The notes: generated by a model not told the origin, from the letters alone. Positions 51,022 through 60,338 are shown, counted from the stretch's first letter. The stretch is DNA of 64,000 nt from Brevibacillus migulae (GCF_004521915.1 NZ_SDKD01000016.1:1-64000), one strand, 5' to 3'. Numbers and translations: made by a program.

Positions 51022-53001
51022 TTACTTTTTGGACAGATCGAGCGAGAATTTGGCAAAACCGCTTTGTTCAGTCGTGATATATTTCATGTTGGACAATTTT
51101 TCAGCAAATGGCTTCGCATCTGGAGAAGTGATGAAGGTAACATTTACATCGCCTTTTACCGGAGCGATGGTCCAGTTGTTGTCAGCGGATGGATTGATTT
51201 CCTTGTTAGCCAGGATGTAGTCAATCACAACTTGACGGTTTTCATCTGGAGAGTCGATGATGATATTGCTTCCATCGAGACCTGGGAAGTTACCACCGCC
51301 ACCTGCACGGTAGTTATTGGTTACCACGATGAATTTGTCATCTTTCTTCACAGGTTTTCCATTGAATTGCAGATTTTTAATACGGTTTGCTTTTTCGTTA
51401 ACCAGTTTGCCATCTGGGTCGTACTTGGAAGGCTCAGTCACATCCACTTCATACGTTACACCATCAATGATGTCGAAGTTGTACGTACGGAATTCTTCAT
51501 TGATGAGCGCTTGTTCTTCGGTTTTCTTCGGATCGATCTGGTTGAATTGGCCAGCGGAACGCTCCAACCATTCTTGTACCGTAGCACCATTGACCAGTAC
51601 AGCTTTCAATGTGTTCGGATAAATGTAAAGGTCGGAAACGTTTTTGATCGCGATGGTGCCTGCAGGAATATTGGTGTAGTAGGAAGCGCCGCTACGTCCG
51701 CCTGCTTTGAAAGGAGCGCCAGCAGAAAGAACCGGAATGCCTTCGTATTCGGTACCTTTAATATTTTTCTCCACGTACCATTTTTGTGCATTGGTTACGA
51801 TTTGTACAGATGGATCATCTTGTACGAGGGAGAAGAAGCTGTGGATTGGAGCAGTTGTTGTACCGACAGCGGAACGAACCCACTCTACGGTATGATCATG
51901 ATCTTCTTTCACAGCATCTACGATCGTTTGATCAGCATCAACCAGTGCTTTTTTGTTTGCGCTGTCATAGATCGGAACCGCTTTGGAGACAGCATCGGCC
52001 ACTTTCCATTTGCCATCTACTTGCTCCAAGGTCATATCAACCACGCCGAGGTTATTGCCCCAGAAGCCAGGCATTACAGCAGGCTTGCCGTTTACGAGAC
52101 CTTTCGTATTGTCAACGCCAGGAATATTGTCAAAGCCTTTTCCAGGGAATACGCCATGAGCATGGCCAAAGAGAACGGCGTCAATGCCTTCTACTTGGGT
52201 CAATTGGTAGCTTGCGCTTTCGGTGTTAACCGGTTCTTCTGCAGAGCCGAGTCCGGAGTGAGCGATCGCTACGACAATGTCAGCGCCTTTTTCTTTCATT
52301 TCCGGAACATATTTTTTCGCGGTTTCCACGATATCTTTTGCAATGACTTTTCCAGTCAGGTTGTTTTTGTCCCAAACCATGATTTGCGGAGGAACAAAAC
52401 CGATGACACCGACTTTCAGGGTTACATCTTTTCCTGCTTCATCTTTGAACGTGCGCTCCAGGATTTGATAAGGAGTGAAGTAGTTTTTGTCATTGCTTGG
52501 ATCTTTATCTTTGTCATCTACGTAAACGTTTGCATTTACATATGGGAATTTGGAACCTTTCAAGCTCTTTTGCAAATGGTCCAAGCCGAAGTTGAATTCA
52601 TGGTTCCCGATGTTGGCTGCATCATAGTCGAGCAGGTTCATTGCTTTGAAAACAGGGTGTGTTTCGCCATCTTGCAGCGGATCAATCTTCGCTACATAAT
52701 CTCCGAGAGGGTTACCTTGAATCAGGTCGCCATTGTCGAAAAGCAAGCTGTTTTTCGCTTCTTCCCGCGCCTTTTTGATCAGATTCGCTGTTTTGGCCAA
52801 ACCGAATTCATCTGTGGTTTTGTCCTGATAGTAATCATAGTTCACGATGTTTGTGTGGATGTCTGTCGTCTCCAGCAATCTCAATTTGAGCGTGGAAGTT
52901 GTTGCCGCACTGACAGGAGTCAATGGGAAAGACAAAGCGCTTACAACCAATGTCGCAGCGAGAAGACTACCGACAAACTTCTGCTTGCTAGCTTTCTTCA
53001 T
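51022..53001 (-). CDS. cpdB: Secreted 2',3'-cyclic-nucleotide phosphodiesterase/3'-nucleotidase
   Basis: A 659-residue exported enzyme that releases phosphate from cyclic and 3' nucleotides. It has a Sec signal peptide (KKASKQKF then a hydrophobic stretch, cleavage near PVSAA, about residue 33). The metallophosphoesterase motifs are ETTDIHTN, LFDNGDLIQGNPLGD, IGNHEFNFG, IAHSGLG and LFGHAHG; a C-terminal 5'-nucleotidase domain holds NNYRAGGGGNFPG. GGAGGA before ATG 53001 sets the start. No LPxTG or lipobox, so it is probably released. Possible PhoP boxes lie upstream. Confidence 0.94.
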   Translation of the reverse strand: MKKASKQKFVGSLLAATLVVSALSFPLTPVSAATTSTLKLRLLETTDIHTNIVNYDYYQDKTTDEFGLAKTANLIKKAREEAKNSLLFDNGDLIQGNPLGDYVAKIDPLQDGETHPVFKAMNLLDYDAANIGNHEFNFGLDHLQKSLKGSKFPYVNANVYVDDKDKDPSNDKNYFTPYQILERTFKDEAGKDVTLKVGVIGFVPPQIMVWDKNNLTGKVIAKDIVETAKKYVPEMKEKGADIVVAIAHSGLGSAEEPVNTESASYQLTQVEGIDAVLFGHAHGVFPGKGFDNIPGVDNTKGLVNGKPAVMPGFWGNNLGVVDMTLEQVDGKWKVADAVSKAVPIYDSANKKALVDADQTIVDAVKEDHDHTVEWVRSAVGTTTAPIHSFFSLVQDDPSVQIVTNAQKWYVEKNIKGTEYEGIPVLSAGAPFKAGGRSGASYYTNIPAGTIAIKNVSDLYIYPNTLKAVLVNGATVQEWLERSAGQFNQIDPKKTEEQALINEEFRTYNFDIIDGVTYEVDVTEPSKYDPDGKLVNEKANRIKNLQFNGKPVKKDDKFIVVTNNYRAGGGGNFPGLDGSNIIIDSPDENRQVVIDYILANKEINPSADNNWTIAPVKGDVNVTFITSPDAKPFAEKLSNMKYITTEQSGFAKFSLDLSKK

Positions 53002-53047
53002 TTGACGAATTCCTCCAATAAAATAAGGTTTAATGACGAACATTTTT

Positions 53048-53102
53048 AATGTATCACAGAAATGTAAGAATTGGTAGACAAGAAAGGTTATACCTTTGTT
53101 AA
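53048..53102 (-). promoter_or_regulatory. Possible Pho-regulated promoter of the phosphodiesterase gene
   Basis: On the minus strand TTAACA, five bases, ATAACC (11-bp spacing, like PhoP half-sites) precede an extended -10, TGATACATT, with no proper -35. This is the usual form of a PhoP-activated promoter, but only the first half-site is perfect. Confidence 0.35.
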
Positions 53103-53121
53103 CTTATCGGAATATTTGCGA

Positions 53122-53142
53122 ATACTTGAAAAGCGCAAGTAT
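53122..53142. other. Inverted repeat between divergent cpdB and bofC
   Basis: ATACTTG, seven bases, CAAGTAT. Possible operator for one or both divergent genes, or a leader hairpin. Confidence 0.35.
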
Positions 53143-53201
53143 AGCTGATCTTTTTGTTGGAAATACTAGGAAAAAATGCAGGTGAAGGAGCAAATTCGGC
53201 C

Positions 53202-53789
53202 ATGAAACGACATAGAGGGTTCTTTTTGTCGTGGGCAATACTATTGATCGGGATCATCTCGGGTGGAACCTATTGGATGGCGAATCAGGGGAGCGAAGGC
53301 AAGAGCGCTTTGCCGCTGCTCGAGGAGACCTACCGCTCAGCGGTGGAAGCGATGGGCAAGCCGCATGAATTGGTGCTGGCCCGCAGCTATCTGTGCGGAG
53401 TAAAAGAAGAGGAACGGATAGTGCTGGGCAAGGAATCGTTTGAACAGATATTGTCCGACTATAAAGGCTGGGAAATCATCGCCAGCGAGGAAGGGAAACT
53501 GATCCTGCTGAAGCGGGAGAATGACATAGCCCCTTCATGCAAGGAAAATGGTTATTTTGGCTTGTCTCCGGACGGTGTTCTCACGCTGTTCAATGGCGTG
53601 CCAGGCGAGCAAAACGTGATCCAAAGCTTTTATCAGATCAATCGTGCAAAAATGGAGGCAGCCCTGCCGAAGGAGGAGATTGCGCTGCTGCAAAAAGGGA
53701 TTAGAGTCCGTGATCTTTCGGAATACAACAGCGTCCTTTCGACCTTTAGCGAATTTCAGACAGAAGAATCAATGGTAGAAGCGCATTAA
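53202..53789 (+). CDS. bofC: BofC, forespore regulator of the sigma-K checkpoint
   Basis: A 195-residue exported protein that inhibits SpoIVB and so times sigma-K activation. A membrane/signal segment (about 8-26) leads to an external domain with the BofC motif GLSPDGVLTLFNGVPGE and QSFYQINRAKMEAALP, then KGIRVRDLSEYNSVLS. The ATG follows AAGGAG by 11 bases. In B. subtilis bofC lies next to ruvA; here four genes separate them. Confidence 0.88.
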   Translation: MKRHRGFFLSWAILLIGIISGGTYWMANQGSEGKSALPLLEETYRSAVEAMGKPHELVLARSYLCGVKEEERIVLGKESFEQILSDYKGWEIIASEEGKLILLKRENDIAPSCKENGYFGLSPDGVLTLFNGVPGEQNVIQSFYQINRAKMEAALPKEEIALLQKGIRVRDLSEYNSVLSTFSEFQTEESMVEAH

Positions 53790-53790
53790 A

Positions 53791-53841
53791 CACACACCCC
53801 CGTTCGGCACATGTATGGTACAAGGCGAACGGGGGTGTGTG
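53791..53841. terminator. 16-bp perfect hairpin between bofC and the acyltransferase gene
   Basis: CACACACCCCCGTTCG and its exact complement flank a 19-base loop between convergent genes. There is no long T tail (only TTT on the minus strand), but the stem is very stable and is probably a bidirectional terminator. Confidence 0.6.
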
Positions 53842-53852
53842 CGATATGGCAT

Positions 53853-54932
53853 TTAACCGGAAACGGCTTGACGCTCGGCTTTTTGTTTCTTTTGATAGAC
53901 GCCGCCGATCCAGACCGAGGCCGGCAAGAAGCTCAGCAAATACGTGAGTAAGACCGTGCTCAGCGTAGTGGCAAGGAACAGAAACAGCATTCCTTTTGTG
54001 CCGGGCCACAGCTGTGGATAATGCTTGGCCAACAGGCTGAGCATGAGCGGGTGTAAGAGGAAAATCATAAACGAGTGCAGCGAAAGCCAGTCCAGCCAGC
54101 GCCCAGCAAGATTACCCAGATGCTTGAAGCGTAGGGCGACCATGTAGAAAAAGAAGTAGCTGGTCAGACAGTACAGCATCACGCTAGGTTTAATCGAAGA
54201 AGCATGCGTTTGCGTATAGCGGCTGTCGACTAACAAGAGCACCAGCGATACGAGCCAACAAACAGCGAGACCGATCAACCTGTTATTCAATCGGGATTCC
54301 CATGCTGACTTATGCAGAGCGGCAGCCATCCCGAAGACAAAGTAGAAAAGCCAGATCGGAAACAGGCTGACATAGGGGATCCATAAACTTGGCAGCACGA
54401 GAACCTGCAGCTGATGCAAATAAATCAAGGTCTGCGCCAAACCGGTCAAGAGCAGTGAAGCGAGCAGCAAGGAAGGCAGATGCTTCTCCAGCCAACGGCG
54501 CAAAAGGGGATACAGGACATACAGCTGTAGGACGATCAAGACAAAATACAAATGAACATAGCCCGTACCTTTCACCAGGTGCTCCAGGCTTAATTTCAAC
54601 GGTTGCCACCATTGACCGGATAGCCACTCGCCCCACTTTGCCTGTCCGCTGTATACCACATACAGCACCGTCCAAAACAGATACGGCCAAAGCACTTTTT
54701 GAAACCGCTTCTTCAAAAAAGCGCCATAAGGAAGCGGAGGTCTGCCTTTATCCACGTGATACAGCAAAAAGCCTGACAAGATAATAAACAAGGGAACTGC
54801 ATATCGCATTGCCTGATTCCACACGTAGGCCAGCTGATTGGATGAGAGATAGCCAGCTGTGACGTGAATGGCAATGACGGAAAGAGCGGCAAAGGCCCGT
54901 ATAAAGTCAAATTCCCGCAATCGTTTGTCCAT
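53853..54932 (-). CDS. Membrane acyltransferase, family 3 (OafA/OatA-like)
   Basis: A 359-residue integral membrane O-acyltransferase with about ten helices and no SGNH domain. REFDFIRAFAALSVIAIHV is the family N-terminus with the catalytic His (about residue 22), and RYAVPLFIILSGFLL is the second motif. It would acetylate a sugar or lipid-linked polymer, substrate unknown. ATG 54932 is 11 bases after GGGAG. Confidence 0.88.
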   Translation of the reverse strand: MDKRLREFDFIRAFAALSVIAIHVTAGYLSSNQLAYVWNQAMRYAVPLFIILSGFLLYHVDKGRPPLPYGAFLKKRFQKVLWPYLFWTVLYVVYSGQAKWGEWLSGQWWQPLKLSLEHLVKGTGYVHLYFVLIVLQLYVLYPLLRRWLEKHLPSLLLASLLLTGLAQTLIYLHQLQVLVLPSLWIPYVSLFPIWLFYFVFGMAAALHKSAWESRLNNRLIGLAVCWLVSLVLLLVDSRYTQTHASSIKPSVMLYCLTSYFFFYMVALRFKHLGNLAGRWLDWLSLHSFMIFLLHPLMLSLLAKHYPQLWPGTKGMLFLFLATTLSTVLLTYLLSFLPASVWIGGVYQKKQKAERQAVSG

Positions 54933-55023
54933 GGTTACCAATACTCCCGTGTCAGTTTCATCCTTTCATTGTACCATTTGATGACAGGGAGGGGCACGTG
55001 TAATTTTTGTCTGGATGAAACTT

Positions 55024-56106
55024 TTAGTCCGTGATAAAAATATCAGCGATTTTCCAGCGTTCAACCAGGGAAGAACGGTTCAGGTAAAAGCACCATGTTT
55101 GAGCTTGCTCCTTTTGCCCCTTTGCATAATAACGAACCCTGACCGGAATGAAAGCGGTCAGGAGAGACTGATCTCCCACCGGAATTTCAGGATTGTCGTA
55201 ACGCAATGCTTCCAGCTGGTCTGGCGGAAAGGGGAGCGGCATGGCGCTGGTGGTCATTTGGCGCCAGATTGATTCGTCGTGCTCGTGAACGGCTGTCAAA
55301 AACCATTCGATCAATTGATGGGGCTCGGCCTCCATCAGCTGCGTCGGAAGCTTGCCTGACGCTTTCATGATCATTAGGCTGTGGCTCGGATCAGGTTCGT
55401 TGCGCGTGTGGGTGGTACTGCCGGCAAAATGGATGCAAAAATGCCCGTGGAACCCGTTGTTCGCGATAGCCCCCGCCCCATGCGGCATGCCGTGCATGGA
55501 GGCAGCATACGCCTTGTCATCCACAAGGACAAGAATCGCGCGGCGTCTCCAGCTCCATTTCCCTTGGTAAATTCGCTTCATGATTTCCGTGTCTTTGCGG
55601 GTGAGCGGCTGGACGTCCGCATGTCGGCTTCCGGCCCTGCGCTGGACACGGAACCGTTGGCCAGTTTCCAGGTCAACCACATCGGCATAGGACATCCGCG
55701 AAAAATGCTTGCGAACCGCTTCCCATGCCAACAATTGGCCGTAATACTGCTTTTCTGCCTGAGATATGTAAAAATCAAGTGTTTCACGCAAGTCTGTGGA
55801 CAGAAGCAGCTGTTGCTTTTTTGCGGGCTCAAACAGCCTGTCCATCGAATCGTATAGAAAGGTACGCTTGCGCAGCTGGATCGTAGCCCGTGGAAATTCG
55901 GGCGTCTGCGTGGCTTTTAAGATCGGCGCACGCAAAAGCCGCTTCACGAATTTGGGATTATCGACCACTTTTACGGTGATTACCCGAGCTGCTTTCGGTG
56001 AGACGGGAACGGATATTTGAATCGTGTTTCTTTCGCCAGCGTATGTGGGAAAGGGAACGACGAGCAATACTAGCAAGATGGCTGCGAGTAAATGACCTTT
56101 GCGCAT
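55024..56106 (-). CDS. Exported protein with conserved HFCIHF motif
   Basis: A 360-residue protein with a clear signal peptide (MRKGHLLAAILLVLLVVP, cleavage near TYAG). The centre has DVVDLETGQRFRVQRRAGSRH and then GFHGHFCIHFAGSTTHTRN, a Cys/His pattern I have seen in uncharacterised Firmicute wall-associated proteins and that resembles a peptidoglycan-enzyme active site, though no family name is certain. The last ~80 residues look like a small alpha-beta domain. GGGGTGA precedes ATG 56106. It is divergent from a small gene at 56233. Confidence 0.75.
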   Translation of the reverse strand: MRKGHLLAAILLVLLVVPFPTYAGERNTIQISVPVSPKAARVITVKVVDNPKFVKRLLRAPILKATQTPEFPRATIQLRKRTFLYDSMDRLFEPAKKQQLLLSTDLRETLDFYISQAEKQYYGQLLAWEAVRKHFSRMSYADVVDLETGQRFRVQRRAGSRHADVQPLTRKDTEIMKRIYQGKWSWRRRAILVLVDDKAYAASMHGMPHGAGAIANNGFHGHFCIHFAGSTTHTRNEPDPSHSLMIMKASGKLPTQLMEAEPHQLIEWFLTAVHEHDESIWRQMTTSAMPLPFPPDQLEALRYDNPEIPVGDQSLLTAFIPVRVRYYAKGQKEQAQTWCFYLNRSSLVERWKIADIFITD

Positions 56107-56232
56107 GAATTTCACCCCTGCCAGTAGTATGTGCATCCGTTCTTCTTCCAATCGAAGCATTACATAAATGCTTCCGAGGAGCGCCATACTGATGTCATAC
56201 GACGCCATTTAGCGAAGGGGGAGTCTTGTCGC

Positions 56233-56424
56233 ATGTCTTCGATGCCACGGGGAAGCTACAAGGACCAATTCCATCAGCGTTTGTATGTTCAATTGAACCA
56301 AGGGCACAACAAGCTCGATTATCGACGGATTAATATGATCCACGAGAACATGCAGGAGGGCGTGGATGAATACGCCCATATGCAGCATGATCAGGCAGAT
56401 GCTCTCGGTATGAACAAACATTAA
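56233..56424 (+). CDS. Hypothetical protein, 63 residues
   Basis: A soluble, charged protein rich in Gln, His and Asn (SYKDQFHQRLYVQLNQGHNK) with no membrane segment or known motif. The ATG has GGGGGAG nine bases upstream and a terminator follows, supporting a real gene. Function unknown. Confidence 0.7.
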   Translation: MSSMPRGSYKDQFHQRLYVQLNQGHNKLDYRRINMIHENMQEGVDEYAHMQHDQADALGMNKH

Positions 56425-56438
56425 ATGGCGGCGTGAAG

Positions 56439-56468
56439 CCCAATCCTCTAACAGGGGTTGGGTTTTTT
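56439..56468 (+). terminator. Terminator after the small gene upstream of ruvC
   Basis: CCCAATCCT, five-base loop, AGGGGTTGGG (one bulge), six T. Confidence 0.85.
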
Positions 56469-56562
56469 GTGTTTGCAGTACATGCCTTTTGCAAATGCAT
56501 GTTCGCTTTTTCGGCCGATTATGGTACAGTTAGGAGAAGCAACATGTAGCGGAGAGTGAATC

Positions 56563-57063
56563 ATGCGGATCATTGGAATTGACCCCGGTATCGCAATCGT
56601 GGGGTTTGGTGTCTTGGAGAAAAAGGGGAGTCAGCTGATTCCGATTCAATATGGAAGCATACAAACAGAAGCGGGACTTTCCGTGCCGCTGCGTTTGAAG
56701 CAAATTTTTGAATCGATGCAAAGCTTGCTCGCCACGTACAAGCCAGACGAGATGGCGGTTGAAAAACTGTTTTTTAATAAAAATGTGACTACGGCATTTA
56801 CGGTAGGGCAAGCACGTGGGGTCATTTTGCTGGCTGCTGAGCTGGCAGGTATTCCGGTTCACGAATATACCCCCTTGCAGGTGAAGCAAGCGGTAACCGG
56901 ATACGGTGCGGCAGACAAAAAGCAAATTCAGGAGATGGTGCGCATTCTGCTCAAGCTGCAGAAGGTGCCGAAGCCGGATGACGTGGCGGATGCTTTAGGT
57001 ATTGCCATTACCCATGCGCAATTTCGTACTTATCATAGTTTTTCGGAAGGTGCTCAGCGATGA
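56563..57063 (+). CDS. ruvC: Holliday junction resolvase RuvC
   Basis: A 166-residue resolvase with the catalytic acidic residues in GIDPGIAIVGFG (Asp), MAVEKLFF (Glu) and KPDDVADALGIAI (two Asp). B. subtilis uses RecU instead of RuvC, so its presence separates this genome from B. subtilis. ATGA overlap with ruvA. Confidence 0.96.
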   Translation: MRIIGIDPGIAIVGFGVLEKKGSQLIPIQYGSIQTEAGLSVPLRLKQIFESMQSLLATYKPDEMAVEKLFFNKNVTTAFTVGQARGVILLAAELAGIPVHEYTPLQVKQAVTGYGAADKKQIQEMVRILLKLQKVPKPDDVADALGIAITHAQFRTYHSFSEGAQR

Positions 57064-57677
57064 TCGATTTTGTAGAAGGAAAAATAGCATATCTGGATCC
57101 GGAATATGTCGTCGTGGAAACAGGCGGCATCGGGTATCGGGTGTTTTGCCCGAATCCGTACGCGTTTGTCTCGCGCGACGGGGAAACATGCCGGTTTTTT
57201 ACCCATCACCACGTAAGGGAGGATGCGATCCAGCTGTACGGCTTCCCCACCCGTGACGAGCGTGACCTGTATCGCAAGCTGCTGGAGGTATCGGGCATCG
57301 GGCCAAAAGGGGCTTTAGCCATTCTGGCTGGCGCTACGCCGGAACAGATCGTGACGGCGGTGCAACAGGAGAATGTCACGTATCTGACGAAGTTCCCGGG
57401 TATCGGCAAAAAGACGGCGCAGCGGATTATCATTGATCTGAAGGACAAATTGAAAGGGTATACGCCTTCCATCTTCGCCGCGGCGGCGCTTTCTCCGCAA
57501 AGTCCGGAGGTGCCGGGGAGACAATCCTTGGACGAAGCGATCGACGCGTTGCTGGCGCTGGGTTATTCGGATGCAGAAATTCAGCAGATACGAGGCGCAT
57601 TGGCGGAAAAGGCGCAGAGCGGGACACCTACCGAGCAGCTCGTAAAGCAGGGGCTTTCCCTGCTCTTGAGGGGGTAA
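57060..57677 (+). CDS. ruvA: Holliday junction helicase subunit RuvA
   Basis: A 205-residue junction-binding protein: N-terminal OB fold (MIDFVEGKIAYLDPEYVVVE), two helix-hairpin-helix motifs (VSGIGPKGALAIL and FPGIGKKTAQRII) and a C-terminal three-helix domain (DEAIDALLALGYSDAEI) that regulates RuvB. Confidence 0.97.
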   Translation: MIDFVEGKIAYLDPEYVVVETGGIGYRVFCPNPYAFVSRDGETCRFFTHHHVREDAIQLYGFPTRDERDLYRKLLEVSGIGPKGALAILAGATPEQIVTAVQQENVTYLTKFPGIGKKTAQRIIIDLKDKLKGYTPSIFAAAALSPQSPEVPGRQSLDEAIDALLALGYSDAEIQQIRGALAEKAQSGTPTEQLVKQGLSLLLRG

Positions 57678-57683
57678 GCATAC

Positions 57684-58688
57684 ATGGAGATGGACGACCG
57701 ATTGATCACCACCCATATGCAGTGGGACGATGAAAACATCGAAGGCAGTCTGCGCCCCCGTTACTTGAATGAATACATCGGCCAGCAGCAGGTGAAGGAA
57801 AATCTCAAGGTGTTCATCGAAGCGGCTAAGATGCGAAATGAACCTTTGGATCATGTATTGTTGTACGGGCCTCCAGGATTGGGCAAAACTACGTTATCGC
57901 AAATCATTGCGAATGAGCTCGGCGTCAATATCCGTACCACGTCTGGGCCCGCGATCGATCGACCGGGTGATTTGGCCGCGATCCTGACCAATCTGCAGGA
58001 AGGCGATGTCCTGTTTGTAGACGAAATCCATCGCCTCAATCGCAGCGTCGAGGAAGTGCTCTATCCAGCGATGGAAGATTTTGCGCTGGATATCATCATC
58101 GGAAAAGGCCCGAGCGCTCGCAGTGTGCGGATTGATTTGCCGCCTTTTACGCTGGTCGGGGCGACGACGCGTGCGGGGATGCTTTCTGCGCCGCTGCGGG
58201 ATCGTTTCGGCGTAGTGAATCGATTGGAATATTACACGGTGAATGAGCTCGCTTTTATCGTGAGCCGAGCCGCGGATATTTTGCAGATCGGGATCAAAGA
58301 AGAAGGCGCGATGGAAATCGCCCGGCGATCCAGAGGCACTCCGCGTATCGCCAATCGTCTGTTGAAGCGGGTGAGGGATTTTGCGCAGGTAAAAGGGCAA
58401 GGAATCATCACCAACGAGATCGCCAAAGAAGCGCTGCAGCGGCTGCAGGTTGATGCATGCGGTCTGGACCATATCGACCACAAGCTGCTGCTTTCCATCA
58501 TCGATCTTTTTGGAGGCGGACCGGTAGGCTTGGATACGATCGCCGCCACTATCGGGGAGGAATCCCAGACGATCGAGGATGTATATGAACCGTACTTGCT
58601 GCAAATCGGTTTTATGCAGCGCACGCCACGCGGCCGTACGGTAACGGCCAGTGCCTACGCACATTTTGGACGGGAGATGAAAGCATGA
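57684..58688 (+). CDS. ruvB: Holliday junction helicase subunit RuvB
   Basis: A 334-residue AAA+ motor for branch migration. Walker A GPPGLGKTT, Walker B VDEIHRL, sensor GATTRAGMLSAPLRDRFG, and a C-terminal winged helix (YLLQIGFMQRTPRGR). Stop overlaps the next gene by ATGA. Confidence 0.98.
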   Translation: MEMDDRLITTHMQWDDENIEGSLRPRYLNEYIGQQQVKENLKVFIEAAKMRNEPLDHVLLYGPPGLGKTTLSQIIANELGVNIRTTSGPAIDRPGDLAAILTNLQEGDVLFVDEIHRLNRSVEEVLYPAMEDFALDIIIGKGPSARSVRIDLPPFTLVGATTRAGMLSAPLRDRFGVVNRLEYYTVNELAFIVSRAADILQIGIKEEGAMEIARRSRGTPRIANRLLKRVRDFAQVKGQGIITNEIAKEALQRLQVDACGLDHIDHKLLLSIIDLFGGGPVGLDTIAATIGEESQTIEDVYEPYLLQIGFMQRTPRGRTVTASAYAHFGREMKA

Positions 58689-58903
58689 ATCCGGTAGCCA
58701 AGCTGCTTATTATCGGGGGAGTGATCCTCGTCATAATCGGGATTATCTGGCAAGTGGGCGGTAGATTCATCCCCTTTGGCCGGCTCCCAGGCGACATCGC
58801 GGTAGAAAAGGACAATTTCCGCTTCTATTTTCCGGTGGTCACCTGTATCGTAATCAGCATTGTGTTATCGTTGATCAGCTACCTGTTTCGTCTTTTCAAA
58901 TGA
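58685..58903 (+). CDS. DUF2905 small membrane protein
   Basis: A 72-residue protein with two helices and the DUF2905 signature GRFIPFGRLPGDIAVE in the loop. Commonly found directly after ruvB; function unknown. ATGA overlap with ruvB indicates coupling. Confidence 0.85.
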   Translation: MNPVAKLLIIGGVILVIIGIIWQVGGRFIPFGRLPGDIAVEKDNFRFYFPVVTCIVISIVLSLISYLFRLFK

Positions 58904-58920
58904 GCATACGTTTACAAACA

Positions 58921-58951
58921 AAACTCCTTGCCAAGTGGCAAGGAGTTTTTC
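58921..58951 (+). terminator. Terminator of the ruvCAB operon
   Basis: AACTCCTTGCC and GGCAAGGAGTT with TTTTTC after the stem. Confidence 0.92.
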
Positions 58952-59054
58952 TAATCATGGGAACGATCGCAAACTCATGCTTGTTACGCCCAATCCAACC
59001 TAGTCATTCGTTCATAGCTATATTATTGATGACAAAATAAAAGGAGTGAAACGA

Positions 59055-59312
59055 ATGGCATACGGCCCTCCTACGTCTCCGCCCCCTTCCCAATTTCCTC
59101 TGCAGCCATACTCTACCTATATCATTGACTGTATGTATCAATACACATATGTATGGCCCACCCAAGGAAGCCCCTACTGGTTTTATCCGACAAGGGTGGA
59201 GTATGGTGAAATTTCCGGTTATAGATGGAATGGTTTCGATTGGGTGTTTTATGGGATAGACCCGAGATATATCGATCGAGTTGCATGCTACCCAACTCCT
59301 ACTCTCTATTAG
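59055..59312 (+). CDS. Tyr/Pro-rich small protein, 85 residues
   Basis: A small protein rich in Tyr, Pro and Trp (MAYGPPTSPPPSQFPLQPYS; RWNGFDWVFYG). The composition recalls spore coat or exosporium proteins, but I do not recognise a family. AAGGAG eight bases before the ATG. Monocistronic, between the ruv terminator and a convergent gene. Confidence 0.7.
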   Translation: MAYGPPTSPPPSQFPLQPYSTYIIDCMYQYTYVWPTQGSPYWFYPTRVEYGEISGYRWNGFDWVFYGIDPRYIDRVACYPTPTLY

Positions 59313-59354
59313 ATGGAAGAACGTTGTAAGTAGGAGAAGCGCATCGGGGCACCT

Positions 59355-60251
59355 CTAAAAGATCTGGATGCTGGCCTGCGATGACACGTTATAGAGAGCC
59401 GATTGTTGAAATTCTCCTTCAAAAAGCACTAGCTTCAAATGCGAGATATCCCCCGGCAGCGGTTCTGCTATTTTCAGCCGTACTTCGTTTTCACCGGATT
59501 CATAATGAAGAGGCAAGGAATCGTGTTCAAAGCTATACATCCTGCCCTTGTCATCCTGCAATAAAAAGAAGCTCGTTTCATCCCCGCCTATTTCGCTTGT
59601 GACGAGGAGGGTAATCTCGCGAGTATGCTCATTGATTTCCAGCCCCGTCACTTGATAGGTAAGATCATCGCTGCTGATTTGTTTCTCCACGCTGCCGATG
59701 GTTGCTTCCAAGAGGGGAAGGGCGGGGAGCAGCCGGGCAGCTGGCAGGCTGGATGGAAGCGGGTATTTCGCTTCGCTGACCTGAATCGCATCTGGCAGCG
59801 TATTGATCGGCAGGAATACGGGATCGTCCGCAGCCACCGCATACCGATACAGACTGCCATTGAAATTGCCGCTGGCGCCTTCGCTCCATAAGGTTTTGGA
59901 AAAGAGAACGGTCTTCCCCTTATACGTGACGCGAGGTGAAAAATGCTTGGGCATGTGGGAATACGTATTTTCCTGTGTGCGTACGCGTGCCGAACAGAGA
60001 AGAAAAGCTTGCCCGCCCTGCCAGCCGATCCCCTCTATCGTCAGGTCTGTGTCGAATGGGCGATTGGGATAACTGTATTTGATCCGTTCGGTAACACCAA
60101 GCGGATAAAATGTGTCCATTTGCTCGTGCAGCAAGACAGAGGATGAGGTGATGGCGGGGCCGGTAATCGAGCTGATCGCAGGCAGAAAAAGAAATCCGAT
60201 GAATAAAAACACGATGAGCATACCGAATGGCCAGTAACGAATCAAGCGCAT
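59355..60251 (-). CDS. Membrane-anchored protein of unknown function
   Basis: A 298-residue protein with one N-terminal hydrophobic segment (about 6-27) and an external region with many beta-strand-like stretches; no domain is recognised. GGAGGGA six bases before ATG 60251 decides the start. It is divergent from spoIID, and the shared intergenic region holds three Spo0A boxes, so a sporulation link is possible. Confidence 0.65.
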   Translation of the reverse strand: MRLIRYWPFGMLIVFLFIGFLFLPAISSITGPAITSSSVLLHEQMDTFYPLGVTERIKYSYPNRPFDTDLTIEGIGWQGGQAFLLCSARVRTQENTYSHMPKHFSPRVTYKGKTVLFSKTLWSEGASGNFNGSLYRYAVAADDPVFLPINTLPDAIQVSEAKYPLPSSLPAARLLPALPLLEATIGSVEKQISSDDLTYQVTGLEINEHTREITLLVTSEIGGDETSFFLLQDDKGRMYSFEHDSLPLHYESGENEVRLKIAEPLPGDISHLKLVLFEGEFQQSALYNVSSQASIQIF

Positions 60252-60338
60252 ATGAGTCCCTCCGCGTGCAACTGGGTTGGAAACATCATAGCGTAAAACC
60301 ATTAAGTAGGGATAAAAAAGTTTGAACGTTTGTAAATT

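Noticed and set aside
50944..53049. Very long open frame (about 700 codons) on the plus strand opposite cpdB
   Set aside because: It mirrors the cpdB gene exactly, has no ribosome binding site at its start, and its translation is rich in Phe, Cys and Arg without domains. cpdB has a signal peptide and all motifs.
59330..59344. 15-base match (GTAGGAGAAGCGCAT) to the edge of the 196-nt repeat at 48328
   Set aside because: One or two exact 15-mers are expected by chance in 64 kb, and the similarity stops at once.
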